From positions 5,785,501 to 5,849,500 of the forward strand of contig CP107926.1 of the NCBI GenBank assembly GCA_036015235.1: 64,000 nucleotides of DNA, in the 5' to 3' direction. The notes beneath the pieces are model-generated. The model made no database searches, was not told the DNA's origin, and worked only from the letters and a program-made list of their open reading frames with translations. The position numbers and the translations under genes were made by a program. The stretch is from Streptomyces sp. NBC_00433. Lineage in GTDB: Bacteria; Actinomycetota; Actinomycetes; Streptomycetales; Streptomycetaceae. Shown here piece after piece: positions 50,122 through 62,534 of the stretch (the first letter of the stretch is position 1; each line of letters begins with the position of its first letter).

Positions 50122-50235
50122 GGCTGCCAGCCAAGCTCTTCGAGTGCGCTCGAATCAAGCGGCCGTTGCGCCGTCCGCGCCCGATTCCCCGTCCGTTCGC
50201 CCGGTGCCCGCCGGGCGCTCCCGCTGCCGCCGGCT

Positions 50236-50916
50236 TCAGTGTCCGGCGTAGGGCGCCCCGACGCCCCAGGCCTGGTACATGGCGTCGGCGAAGGCCGCCG
50301 CCAGCTTGTGCTCGCCCGCCGCGTTGGGATGGGTGCCGTCGTAGGTGTCGAGCAGGATGTCGTAGCCCTCGGGCCGGGAGGCCAGCAGCAGGGGCGAGGC
50401 CGGCGTGTCGTGGTCGGCGACCGCCTTGGCCAGCAGCGCGTTCAACTCGGCGCACTGGTCGCCGAAGCCCGGGTCCAGGTCGGCGCGGGTGTTGGGGATG
50501 ACCGGCAGCAGCACCATCCGCACCCGCGGCGCCGCGGCCCGCGCCTCGGTGATGAAGCGCTCCACATTGTCCGCGGTCTGCCCGGCGTCGGTGTAGAAGC
50601 CGAGGTCGATCAGACCGAGCGATATCAGCAGCACGTCGGGCCGGTGCTCGCGGACGACCCCGCCGATCACCGGCGCCAGGTGCAGCCAGCCCTCACCCCA
50701 GCCCGCCAGGTGGCGCCTGGCGCGCGGCGGGAAGGACGGGTCGGCGTAGTCGGCGGACACCGCGGCGTCCGCCGCGCTGTCGTACAGCCCGTCGCGCGGC
50801 CCGACCACGGCGAAGGGCTCACCCAGCTCGCACAGGTGCCGCCACATGCGGTAGCGCCAGGTGTAGTCGCCGGCGGCGCCAATGGTCATCGAGTCGCCGA
50901 CGAAGAGGTAACGCAT
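50236..50916 (-). CDS. SGNH/GDSL-type hydrolase with altered block III
   Basis: A 226-residue protein from ATG 50916 (MRYLFVGDSMTIGAAGDYTWRY); an upstream in-frame start at 50955 adds 13 residues. Block I GDSM contains the nucleophile Ser. Block V DGTHPN provides Asp and His. The region corresponding to block III reads LISLGLIDLGFYT, lacking the usual Asn of GxND, so the oxyanion hole is non-canonical. The enzyme class hydrolyses esters of lipids or carbohydrates; substrate unknown. It lacks a signal peptide. It lies on the minus strand, divergent from a secreted propeller gene. Confidence 0.88.
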   Translation of the reverse strand: MRYLFVGDSMTIGAAGDYTWRYRMWRHLCELGEPFAVVGPRDGLYDSAADAAVSADYADPSFPPRARRHLAGWGEGWLHLAPVIGGVVREHRPDVLLISLGLIDLGFYTDAGQTADNVERFITEARAAAPRVRMVLLPVIPNTRADLDPGFGDQCAELNALLAKAVADHDTPASPLLLASRPEGYDILLDTYDGTHPNAAGEHKLAAAFADAMYQAWGVGAPYAGH

Positions 50917-50963
50917 GCCGGGCATCATCCCCGACGGCCCGCCGACCAGGGACACTGGGGTGC

Positions 50964-52010
50964 ATGCGCGCGTACATCCCGACGGCCGCCGCCTGTGCCG
51001 CCCTCGCCCTGGCCTGGGGCTGCGCGGTGCCCGCCGCCGCGGACTCCGGACCGTCCACGGCCTTCACGATCACCGACCCCCGCATCACCGAGTCCAGCGG
51101 CCTGGCCGCCAGCCGCCTGCACCCCGGGATCTACTGGACGCACAACGACAGCAGCGACGGCCCCTACGTCTACGCGGTCGACTCGGCCACCGGCAAGACC
51201 GTCGCGAGGGTCACGATGCGCGGCATCCACCCCCGGGACGTGGAGGCCGTCTCGATCGGCCCGGACGGCGACCTCTACCTCGGCGACATCGGCGACAACC
51301 TCGGCGGCGCCTGGCCGGAGGTGTGGATCTACCGCTTCCACGAACCCGCGAAGCTGGGCGACCAGACCGTGGACGTCACCCGCTACACCGTCCGCTACGA
51401 CGCCGGACCGCGCAATGCCGAGGCGCTGATGGTGCAGCCGCAGACCGGCCGGGTCTACATCGCCAGCAAGAACGAGGACGGCGGCGGCCTCTACCGCGGC
51501 CCCGCGAAGCTCAGCCCCCACGGCGTCAACGTCTTCCGCAGGATCGCCGATGTGCCGTGGGTGACCGACGGGGCCTTCTCGCCCGACGGCAGCCGCCTGG
51601 TGCTGCGCGGATACTTCTGGGCGGCCGAATACCGCTGGACCGGCGGCGCCCCGCACAAACTCACCGACCTCGACGTGCCCATGCAACCGCAGGGCGAGGG
51701 GGTGGCCTTCACACCGGACGGCAAGGCGCTCATGTACAGCAGCGAGGGCAGGAACAGCCAGGTGTGGCGCGCGCCGCTGTCCGGCGGCGAACTGCCCGAC
51801 AGTGTGCCGACCGCCTCTCCGGGCGCCACCAAGGCCGCAGGCGGCTCACAGGGCGGCGGGAAGGACCAGGGCGGCTCGGGCGCGGCCGCCCGGGACTCGT
51901 CGTCAGGCGGCAGCGGCAGCAGCGACAAGACGCTGGGCTTCGGGGCGCTGGTGATCGTCGGCGCGCTCGGCTTCGGCCTGCGCCGGATGATGCGCCGCCG
52001 CCGGGCCTGA
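50964..52010 (+). CDS. Secreted beta-propeller protein with C-terminal membrane anchor
   Basis: A 348-residue protein from ATG 50964. A signal peptide (MRAYIPTAAACAALALAWGCAVPAAADS) ends near AAA-DS; a lipobox reading (AWGC) is weaker. The globular part has WD40/SMP-30-like blades (ESSGLAASRLHPGIYWTHNDSSDGPYVYAVDSATGKTVARV, VEAVSIGPDGDLYLGDIGDNLGGAW, GVAFTPDGKALMYSSEGRN). A Gly/Ser-rich linker leads to a C-terminal helix (LGFGALVIVGALGFGL) and RRMMRRRR stop-transfer tail. It is probably anchored to the membrane with the propeller outside. Ligand unknown. A hairpin overlaps its stop codon. Confidence 0.88.
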   Translation: MRAYIPTAAACAALALAWGCAVPAAADSGPSTAFTITDPRITESSGLAASRLHPGIYWTHNDSSDGPYVYAVDSATGKTVARVTMRGIHPRDVEAVSIGPDGDLYLGDIGDNLGGAWPEVWIYRFHEPAKLGDQTVDVTRYTVRYDAGPRNAEALMVQPQTGRVYIASKNEDGGGLYRGPAKLSPHGVNVFRRIADVPWVTDGAFSPDGSRLVLRGYFWAAEYRWTGGAPHKLTDLDVPMQPQGEGVAFTPDGKALMYSSEGRNSQVWRAPLSGGELPDSVPTASPGATKAAGGSQGGGKDQGGSGAAARDSSSGGSGSSDKTLGFGALVIVGALGFGLRRMMRRRRA

Positions 52011-52025
52011 ACCCGGCGGCGGCGC
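51992..52025 (+). terminator. Hairpin overlapping the stop codon of the propeller gene
   Basis: A perfect 14-bp stem (51992-52005 with 52012-52025) encloses a 6-base loop that contains the TGA stop (52008-52010). It lies before the convergent serC and can terminate both transcripts. Confidence 0.75.
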
Positions 52026-52043
52026 CCCGATGGTGTCAGCCGG

Positions 52044-56278
<4,235 letters not shown>

Positions 56279-56355
56279 CGCCGCGCGCGGGTCCGCGCCA
56301 CTGCCCCGCGTGCCGCCTGCCGCCTGCCGCCGACGGCACGTCACTTCGTAAGCGC

Positions 56356-56394
56356 GGCCCGGTTGCCCGGCAGGGCCTGCCGGGCAACCGGGCC
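56356..56394. terminator. Perfect palindrome between the dehydrogenase and citrate synthase genes
   Basis: Nineteen-base arms (56356-56374 and 56376-56394) around a single base lie between two convergent genes and can terminate both. Confidence 0.85.
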
Positions 56395-56405
56395 GGGGCG
56401 GCGGG

Positions 56406-57506
56406 TCAGGAAGAGGTGGTCGGGTCGCCCTCGATCGTGTGGAGGCTGCGGGCGCTCGGGCCGATGTAGCGGGCCGACGGGCGGACCAGGCGCCCGGTGC
56501 GCTTCTGCTCCAGGATGTGGGCCGACCAGCCGGCCGTACGGGCACAGGTGAACATCGACGTGAACATGTGCGCGGGCACCTCGGCGAAGTCCAGCATGAT
56601 CGCCGCCCAGAATTCCACGTTGGTGGCCAGGACGCGGTCGGGGCGCCGCTCGTGCAGCTCGGCGAGCGCCGCCTTCTCCAGCGCCTCCGCCACCTCGAAG
56701 CGCGGTGCGCCCAGCTCGCGGGCCGTACGGCGCAGGACGCGCGCCCGCGGGTCCTCGGCCCGGTAGACGCGGTGCCCGAAGCCCATCAGGCGCTCGCCCT
56801 TGTCGAGCGCGGACTTCACATAGCCCTCGGCGTCACCCGTGCGCTCGATCTCCTCGATCATGCCGAGGACCCGGGACGGAGCACCGCCGTGCAGCGGCCC
56901 CGACATGGCGCCGACCGCGCCGGACAGGGCGGCGGCCACGTCGGCGCCGGTCGAGGCGATGACGCGGGCGGTGAAGGTGGAGGCGTTCATGCCGTGCTCG
57001 GCCGCCGAGGTCCAATACGCGTCCACCGCGGCGACATGCCGCGGGTCCGGCTCGCCGCGCCAGCGGATCATGAAGCGCTCGGTAATGGACCGAGCCTTGT
57101 CGATCTCCTTCTGCGGCACCATGGGCCGCCCCTGGCCGCGCGCGGACTGGGCGACGTACGACAGGGCCATGACCGCGGCCCGCGCGAGGTCGTCACGGGC
57201 CTCCTCGGCGTCGATGTCGAGCAGCGGGCGCAGCCCCCACACGGGCGCGAGCATGGCCAGCGCGGACTGCACGTCCACCCGGATGTCGCCGGAGTGCACG
57301 GGGATGGGGAAGGGCTCGGCGGGCGGCAGCCCGGGGTCGAACCGGCCGTCGACCAGCAGGCCCCATACATTGCCGAAGCTCACATGCCCGACCAACTCCT
57401 CGATGTCGACACCGCGATAGCGCAGTGATCCGCCTTCCCGGTCGGGTTCGGCGATCTCCGTCTCGAACGCGACGACTCCTTCGAGCCCGGGTACGAAGTC
57501 GGACAT
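56406..57506 (-). CDS. Citrate synthase 2 (CitA-like) with Asp-to-Glu change
   Basis: A 366-residue type II-like citrate synthase paralogue. The first catalytic His is in SGPLHGGAPSRVLGM and the second in LMGFGHRVYRAEDPR. The third residue, usually Asp in NVDF, is Glu here: ATNVEFWAAIMLDFAEVPAHMFTSMFT. The C-terminus (AGWSAHILEQKRTGRLVRPSARYIGP) is typical of the shorter actinobacterial paralogue. It may make citrate or 2-methylcitrate from oxaloacetate and acyl-CoA; activity with Glu is plausible but unproven. AGGAG lies eight bases before ATG 57506. It is divergent from pdxH. Confidence 0.92.
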   Translation of the reverse strand: MSDFVPGLEGVVAFETEIAEPDREGGSLRYRGVDIEELVGHVSFGNVWGLLVDGRFDPGLPPAEPFPIPVHSGDIRVDVQSALAMLAPVWGLRPLLDIDAEEARDDLARAAVMALSYVAQSARGQGRPMVPQKEIDKARSITERFMIRWRGEPDPRHVAAVDAYWTSAAEHGMNASTFTARVIASTGADVAAALSGAVGAMSGPLHGGAPSRVLGMIEEIERTGDAEGYVKSALDKGERLMGFGHRVYRAEDPRARVLRRTARELGAPRFEVAEALEKAALAELHERRPDRVLATNVEFWAAIMLDFAEVPAHMFTSMFTCARTAGWSAHILEQKRTGRLVRPSARYIGPSARSLHTIEGDPTTSS

Positions 57507-57705
57507 GCGGCGGCTCCTCTTGATCCTGTCGATGCTCGCGGCGGTACGGCACTCCGGTCATGCCCCGTCACCGGAGTGCGCACCCTGCTCCATTCGGACC
57601 AGTCATTCTCCCGGCATGTGGACATGTCAGAGAGCGTGAGATGCCGCACACGCCGGCGAAAGGCACCCTGCACGGCGCCTTCCCGGGCACTGCAAGGATG
57701 TGCGG

Positions 57706-58389
57706 GTGCGAGAACCACAGGACGACCAGCGGGACCGGCCCGACCCGGCCGCCATGCGCCGGCGCTACCGGTCGACGGGAATGACCGAGGACGACCTGGC
57801 GGCCGAGCCGTACGCGCAGTTCACGCGCTGGTTCGCGGACGCGGTCGCCGCGGCCGAGGGCGGCGTCATCGCGGAGCCCAACGCCATAGTGCTGTCCACC
57901 GCGGACGCCGACGGCCTGCCCAGCTCGCGCACGGTCCTGCTCAAGGGCTACGACCGGCGCGGATTCGTCTTCTTCAGCAGCTACGAGTCCCGCAAGGGCC
58001 GCGCGCTGGCCGCCAACCCGCGGGCCTCGCTGCTCTTCCCCTGGCATCCGATCGCCCGCCAGGTCATCGTCGGCGGCGACGTTACCAGGGTGTCGCCGGA
58101 AGAAACCGCCGCCTATTTCCGCAGCCGCCCCTACGGTTCGCAGATCGGCGCGTGGGCGAGCGAGCAGTCCAGCGTCGTCGCCTCCCGTGCGGTGATCGAG
58201 AAGCGCTACGCGGAATCGGCCCTGCGCTGGCCGGAGGGCACCGAGGTGCCGGTGCCGCCCTTCTGGGGCGGCTTCCGCGTCGAGCCGGCCACCGTCGAGT
58301 TCTGGCAGGGCCGGGAGAACCGGCTGCACGACCGGCTGCGGTACGTACGCGTGGCGGACGGCTGGTCCGTGGAGCGACTGGAGCCGTAG
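57706..58389 (+). CDS. pdxH: Pyridoxamine 5'-phosphate oxidase
   Basis: A 227-residue FMN enzyme that makes pyridoxal 5'-phosphate from pyridoxine/pyridoxamine 5'-phosphate. Start GTG 57706 ([21 protein letters not shown]) with AAGGA seven bases upstream; GTG 57700 is in frame two codons earlier. FMN/PLP-binding motifs: [40 protein letters not shown] and the C-terminal [28 protein letters not shown]. It supplies PLP, used by the nearby SerC and ThrC. It is followed by a structured 3' region. Confidence 0.95.
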   Translation: MREPQDDQRDRPDPAAMRRRYRSTGMTEDDLAAEPYAQFTRWFADAVAAAEGGVIAEPNAIVLSTADADGLPSSRTVLLKGYDRRGFVFFSSYESRKGRALAANPRASLLFPWHPIARQVIVGGDVTRVSPEETAAYFRSRPYGSQIGAWASEQSSVVASRAVIEKRYAESALRWPEGTEVPVPPFWGGFRVEPATVEFWQGRENRLHDRLRYVRVADGWSVERLEP

Positions 58390-58777
58390 CGCGGCGGGGC
58401 GGGCGTGACGCCAAAGGCACGGCACGTTGCCACGGCGGCGCCGCCCCGGCATGTTGTCCCGGCACATTGCCGCGGGTCCGCCGTCCGTGAACGCGAACGA
58501 CCCGCGGGCTGCTCCCCGGAGCCTTTGACGGCTCCGAGCACCGGCCGGACAAGTCCGACGAGCCCGCGGGTCGGGTGAACTGCGTGGGATTGGCGCGCAT
58601 CGCGCACGCCCAGTGCGCGGTGCTAGCCCGCAGCCACCTCACGTGTCCGACTGCAACTCATGCTTCAGACCACCTCCCTTCGTGTGTGCCGCAACAGTAA
58701 GAAACCCAGGAGAGCCGCACAACCGATTTATGCAAAAAGCGTGTGACGCAGCCCACACGAGGGTTGAATGTTGCGAC
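58390..58777. other. Gap between pdxH and the PAS gene
   Basis: No credible gene. The left part is GC-rich and holds the structured element at 58498-58573; the right part (58640-58775) is AT-richer with a -10-like TTGAAT at 58764-58769, eight bases before the GTG at 58778. Confidence 0.6.
58498..58573. ncRNA. Candidate three-way-junction structured RNA
   Basis: A 13-bp closing stem (58498-58510 with 58561-58573) encloses at least two internal hairpins: GGAGCC-TTTGAC-GGCTCC (58518-58535) and CGGA-CAAG-TCCG (58546-58557). The whole is within the 389-base gap between pdxH and the PAS gene. It may be a complex terminator, a leader structure of the PAS gene or a small RNA; orientation is not known. 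Confidence 0.4.
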
Positions 58778-60211
58778 GTGCAGCCTTTCGATGCGCAACC
58801 GAAACCGCTGGGCAACAGCAGCGGCGATGACGACACCGACGGCACGGCGGGGGCTCAGGCCCCTGCGGGAGCCGAGGGGCACGAGGGTGACGAGCAGCTG
58901 CTCGCGGCGCTGCTCGACGGCATGGAGGCGGGTCTGTGCGCCTTCGACCGCACAGGGGTGATCACGCACTGGAATGCCGAGGCGGCCAGGATCCTCGGCT
59001 GGACCGCGGACGACGCCGTCGGGCGGCATGGCTTCGCCGGCTGGGCGGCCCGCTCCTCCGACGCGGCGGAGGCTGAGGAAAGGCTGCTGGGGGCGATGGA
59101 CTCCGCCGGCCGTCAGGTGCACGAATTCGCCCTGCTGACCAAGGACGGCCGCCGGGTGCTGGTGCGCACCCAGTCCGCGGCGGTGCAGGGCGCGGACGGG
59201 CGGCCCGCGGGGGTCTACTGCGCCTTCTCCGAGGTGCATGTGCAGATCGACCTGGAGCGTTCCATCGCGCTCAGCGAGGCGCTGTTCACGGACGCGTCCT
59301 GGGGCGTGGTGCTCATAGACGCCGATCTGCGGCCGGCCGTGGTCAACGCGAAGGCCGCCCGCCTGCTCCAGACGGGCCGGGAGGAGGTGCTCGGGCGTCC
59401 GCTGGGCAATCTGCTCACCCAGGGCGTGGAAGAGCTGGAGAACGCGTTGCAGCATGTGCTCGCCGAAGGCGCGCCACCGGCCACCGCCGACCTGTGGCTG
59501 GCGCTGAGCGCGGACCAGGAGAACCGGCGGCGCTGCTGGCGCAGCGGATTCGTCCGGCTCGGCTCACCGCTCGGCGAGGAGCCGGTGCCGCTGGGCGTCG
59601 GCTGGCTGTTCATCGACATCACCCGGCAGAAGGCGACGGAAACCGACAACGCCCAGGTCAGGTTCCGCTACCAGCAGCTGCACCGCGCCGACCGGGCGGC
59701 GGCCGAGTGCGGCACCGCACTGGACGCGGCGGCGCTCCAGCTGGACTTCGCGCTGGCGGGCTTCGCCGACCACGCGCTGCTCGACCTCGCCGACGGCGCC
59801 GAGCGCTTGGTGCGGATCGCGGCCACCCCCACGGGCGAGCCGGGCCCGTGCGAGCTGACGCCAGGCGCGGCGGAGAGCGGCATACCGGTGGGCTACCCGC
59901 TCGCCCACCCGGCGCTTCAGGCGCTGGAGCGGATCGGCACCGTACGGACCAGTTTCGGGCCGCCGCCCGCGGCGGAGGAGGCCGCCGGCGCCCGGATCGA
60001 CGAATGGGCCGCGGCCAGGCGCTGGCCGCCGGGGACCGTACACGGGCTGGTCACGGTGCTGCGCAGCCGCGGCCGCACGGTCGGGGCGCTGACCTTCCTG
60101 CGCGGCTCGGGGCGCCGCCTCTTCGACCGCGCCGACGCGGCCTATGCCGAGGACGTGGCCGCGCGGGTCGCGATGGCGCTCGACCTGGCCGGGCTCGCGG
60201 GCGAGCGGTGA
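58778..60211 (+). CDS. PAS-domain signalling protein with GAF-like C-terminus
   Basis: About 477 residues from GTG 58778 (VQPFDAQPKPLGNSSGDD); ATG 58730 is an alternative, but its leading residues (MQKACDAAHTRVECCD) look non-coding. Two PAS domains: LLAALLDGMEAGLCAFDRTGVITHWNAEAARILGWTADDAVG and ALFTDASWGVVLIDADLRPAVVNAKAARLLQTGREEVLG. A degenerate GAF-like segment ends the protein (AVARMALDLAGLAGER). No kinase, phosphatase or output domain is present, so it may act as a stand-alone sensor or PP2C partner. Ligand unknown. It is flanked by pdxH and the SIS protein. Confidence 0.82.
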   Translation: MQPFDAQPKPLGNSSGDDDTDGTAGAQAPAGAEGHEGDEQLLAALLDGMEAGLCAFDRTGVITHWNAEAARILGWTADDAVGRHGFAGWAARSSDAAEAEERLLGAMDSAGRQVHEFALLTKDGRRVLVRTQSAAVQGADGRPAGVYCAFSEVHVQIDLERSIALSEALFTDASWGVVLIDADLRPAVVNAKAARLLQTGREEVLGRPLGNLLTQGVEELENALQHVLAEGAPPATADLWLALSADQENRRRCWRSGFVRLGSPLGEEPVPLGVGWLFIDITRQKATETDNAQVRFRYQQLHRADRAAAECGTALDAAALQLDFALAGFADHALLDLADGAERLVRIAATPTGEPGPCELTPGAAESGIPVGYPLAHPALQALERIGTVRTSFGPPPAAEEAAGARIDEWAAARRWPPGTVHGLVTVLRSRGRTVGALTFLRGSGRRLFDRADAAYAEDVAARVAMALDLAGLAGER

Positions 60212-60367
60212 TCCCCGCGGGGGAGCGGCGACCACGGAGGGGTGCCGCGGAGTGGGTGAGGCGCGGCGGTTGCCGCGGGGCCGGGGAGGCGCTCCGACGT
60301 GCCGGGGGCCCGGTGAGGCGACGCAGAGTGCCCCGAGCCACGTGAGGCGCGGCAATTAGCCGCGGCT

Positions 60368-61129
60368 TCAGTGGCGGAAGAAGATCCGGTCGCGGTACTG
60401 CTCGAAGATCCGGCCGTTCCAGTCGTGACCGCCGTCCACGTTGCCCGAGCGCAGCATGGGCGGGGTGATGCCGCGCTCGGCGAGGTCGGTGGCCGCGGTG
60501 GCGACGACGGCCTGCATCAGGGCGCTGGTGACGACGGTGGAGGCCGGGCCGAACGGCGCGGGAATGGCGTCGTCCGACAGTTCGGCGTCGCCGACCGCGA
60601 TCTTGGAGTCCAGCACGATGTTGCAGTGGTCCTTGAGGAAGGTGCCCGACACGTGCCGGGAGCTGGTCTGCTCGCTGTAGGCGACCGAGGTGACGCCGAT
60701 GACGGTCAGGCCGAGCGCGCGGGCATTCTGCGCCATCTCCACCGGCAGGGAATTGCGGCCGGACAGCGAGATCACGAACAGCACGTCGCCGCGCTGGACG
60801 GGACTGGTGTCCAGGACCACCCCGGCCAGGCCGTCGACCCGCTCCAGGGCGCTGCCGAGCGTCGCGGGCATGACGTCCACGCCGACGACGCCCGGGACGG
60901 CGAGCAGGTTGATCAGGGCGAGGCCGCCGGCCCGGTAGACGACGTCCTGGGCGGGCAGCGAGGAGTGCCCCGCGCCGAAGACGAAGACCCGCCCGCCGGA
61001 GGCGATGGCGTCCGCGACCGCGGTCGCGGCGGCCTTGATGCCGGCCGCCTCCTCGTCTCGGACCCGGCGCAGCAGCCCGATAGCGGCGTCGAAATACCGG
61101 TCGGCCAGGTCCTCGCGGGGCTCAGTCAT
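60368..61129 (-). CDS. SIS-domain sugar-phosphate protein (UPF0309)
   Basis: A 253-residue SIS protein from ATG 61129 (MTEPREDLADRYFDAAIGLLRRV). Sugar isomerase motifs: GGRVFVFGAGHSSLPAQDVVYRAGG, then DVLFVISLSGRNSLPVEMAQNARALGLTVIGVTS, and a C-terminal PFGPASTVVTSALMQAVVA with PMLRSGNVDGGHDWN. This is the UPF0309 group, which probably binds phosphosugars but has no defined reaction. It is divergent from the dmdR1 gene with a 338-base gap. It lies upstream of no transporter or kinase. Confidence 0.9.
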   Translation of the reverse strand: MTEPREDLADRYFDAAIGLLRRVRDEEAAGIKAAATAVADAIASGGRVFVFGAGHSSLPAQDVVYRAGGLALINLLAVPGVVGVDVMPATLGSALERVDGLAGVVLDTSPVQRGDVLFVISLSGRNSLPVEMAQNARALGLTVIGVTSVAYSEQTSSRHVSGTFLKDHCNIVLDSKIAVGDAELSDDAIPAPFGPASTVVTSALMQAVVATAATDLAERGITPPMLRSGNVDGGHDWNGRIFEQYRDRIFFRH

Positions 61130-61467
61130 GCGGATCACCGTGGTGCCAGGGCGCGGCCGGTGTCAAGAAATCGGCGGGGGCGGAAGGCCCATTCGCCCCG
61201 CGCCGCGGCCGGGGCGGTGCGATCGTCCACGATGTGGACGCTCGGGGGACGGCGGGTGAAGTCGGTCACCGTGTGCTCCCGGGGGCGGGCGGACGGGCTT
61301 CGTGGCCGCTCAGGGTCACGGCGGGGTCCCGTCCCCGGATTTTCCGGTCCGCAGGGGGCTCGCGGCGACGGGCCGTGAGGAGCGCGGCCGCTCGCAGCGG
61401 GGCCGGTTGTCGGTGCGATGCGTCAGAATTGTTCTCAGGGCCACGCACGAATGAACGAGGGGCGCGC
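61130..61467. promoter_or_regulatory. Divergent promoter region of the SIS gene and dmdR1
   Basis: A 338-base gap with no gene. GTCCACGATGTGGAC (61225-61239), a perfect 6-3-6 palindrome, is the clearest operator-like site. GAGGGG at 61457-61462 is the dmdR1 ribosome site. Confidence 0.6.
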
Positions 61468-62160
61468 ATGTCCGGACTGATCGACACGACGGAGATGTAT
61501 CTCCGCACCATCCTGGAGCTGGAGGAGGAGGGTGTGGTCCCTATGCGCGCCCGAATCGCCGAGCGGCTCGACCAGAGCGGCCCGACGGTCTCCCAGACGG
61601 TGGCGCGGATGGAGCGGGACGGGCTGCTGCATGTGGCCGGTGACCGCCATCTGGAACTGACCGAGGAGGGGCGCCGCACCGCCACCCGCGTGATGCGCAA
61701 GCACCGTATCGCGGAGTGCCTGCTGGTCGATGTGATCGGGCTGGAGTGGGAGCACGTGCATGCCGAGGCATGCCGCTGGGAGCACGTGATGAGCGAGGCC
61801 GTGGAGCGACGGGTGCTCGAGCTGCTTCGGCACCCCACGGAGTCGCCGTACGGCAACCCGATCCCGGGCCTGGAGGAGCTGGGCGAGAAGGGCGAGGCCG
61901 ATCCGTTCCTTGAGGACGGCATGGTCAGTCTGAACGACCTCAAGCCCGGTGCGGGCTCGACCAGCGTGGTCGTCCGCAGGATCGGCGAGCCGATCCAGAC
62001 CGACGCGCAGGTGATGTACACGCTGCGGCGGGCCGGTGTGCAGCCGGGCGCCGTGGTGAGCGTGACCGCCGCTCCTGGAGGTGTGCTGGTCGGCAGCGGT
62101 GGCGAGGCCGCCGAGCTGGACGCGGAGGTCGCCTCGCACGTCTTCGTGGCCAGGCGGTAG
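61468..62160 (+). CDS. dmdR1: Iron-dependent repressor DmdR1 (DtxR family)
   Basis: A 230-residue DtxR-family regulator. The winged helix contains YLRTILELEEEGVVPMRARIAERLDQSGPTVSQTVARMERDGLLHVAGDRHLELTEEGR. The metal-binding and dimer domain shows RKHRIAECLLVDVIGLEWEHVHAEACRWEHVMSEAVERRVLELLRHPTESPYGNPIPG, with Cys, Glu and His ligands, and an SH3-like C-terminal domain. With Fe2+ it represses siderophore genes through iron boxes, such as the one at 31525. Start ATG 61468 with GAGGGG five bases upstream. A long antisense ORF runs through it, as described for S. coelicolor. Confidence 0.95.
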   Translation: MSGLIDTTEMYLRTILELEEEGVVPMRARIAERLDQSGPTVSQTVARMERDGLLHVAGDRHLELTEEGRRTATRVMRKHRIAECLLVDVIGLEWEHVHAEACRWEHVMSEAVERRVLELLRHPTESPYGNPIPGLEELGEKGEADPFLEDGMVSLNDLKPGAGSTSVVVRRIGEPIQTDAQVMYTLRRAGVQPGAVVSVTAAPGGVLVGSGGEAAELDAEVASHVFVARR

Positions 62161-62220
62161 GACACCGGCCGGCGATCAGCCCGCACACTGGCCGGCGAAG
62201 AGCCGGCAGCTAGGACGAGG

Positions 62221-62262
62221 GGCCGCCCCGGCACCGTGCTGACGGTGCCGGGGCGGCCTTTT
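62221..62262 (+). terminator. Intrinsic terminator after dmdR1
   Basis: A perfect 17-bp stem (62221-62237 with 62242-62258), a GCTG loop and a TTTT run; the best classical terminator in the window. Confidence 0.9.
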
Positions 62263-62411
62263 CCCTCCCTCGTCCCTCCCCATGGAGACCCCCACGGAGG
62301 AGCCGGGACCCCGAGCTTCCCGGTACCTCCCCGCGACCCGCTTCCCCTTCGCGCCGCGCCCCGCTGAAGGTCTCCCCTCGGCCCGGGCCGTCAATCCCTG
62401 GGTGTTGTCAC

Positions 62412-62462
62412 TCGAACGAGCGGTGTTGGGCGCGTGAGCCGCTTGTTCGAATAGAAGTTCGA
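62412..62462 (+). promoter_or_regulatory. SOS-like (LexA) box and inverted repeat upstream of the alpha/beta hydrolase
   Basis: TCGAATAGAAGTTCGA (62447-62462) matches the actinobacterial LexA consensus TCGAAC-N4-GTTCGA except at one base. In addition TCGAACGAGCGG (62412-62423) pairs with CCGCTTGTTCGA (62439-62450) with one mismatch. Both lie about 80-120 bases before the hydrolase start. Confidence 0.6.
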
Positions 62463-62534
62463 TAGCGTGGATCGAGAAGACACGAGGAGACGACACCAGG
62501 ACAAACGACGACCCGTAGGAAGGGGGTGCGGCAC

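Noticed and set aside
58498-58573. tRNA gene
   Set aside because: The 76-base structured element has the length of a tRNA, but the closing stem is 13 bp and no T-arm GTTCGA sequence or anticodon loop is present.
62440-62465. tRNA-like TTCGAAT sequence
   Set aside because: GTTCGAAT occurs here but no acceptor stem, D arm or anticodon arm can be built around it; it is part of the SOS-like box.
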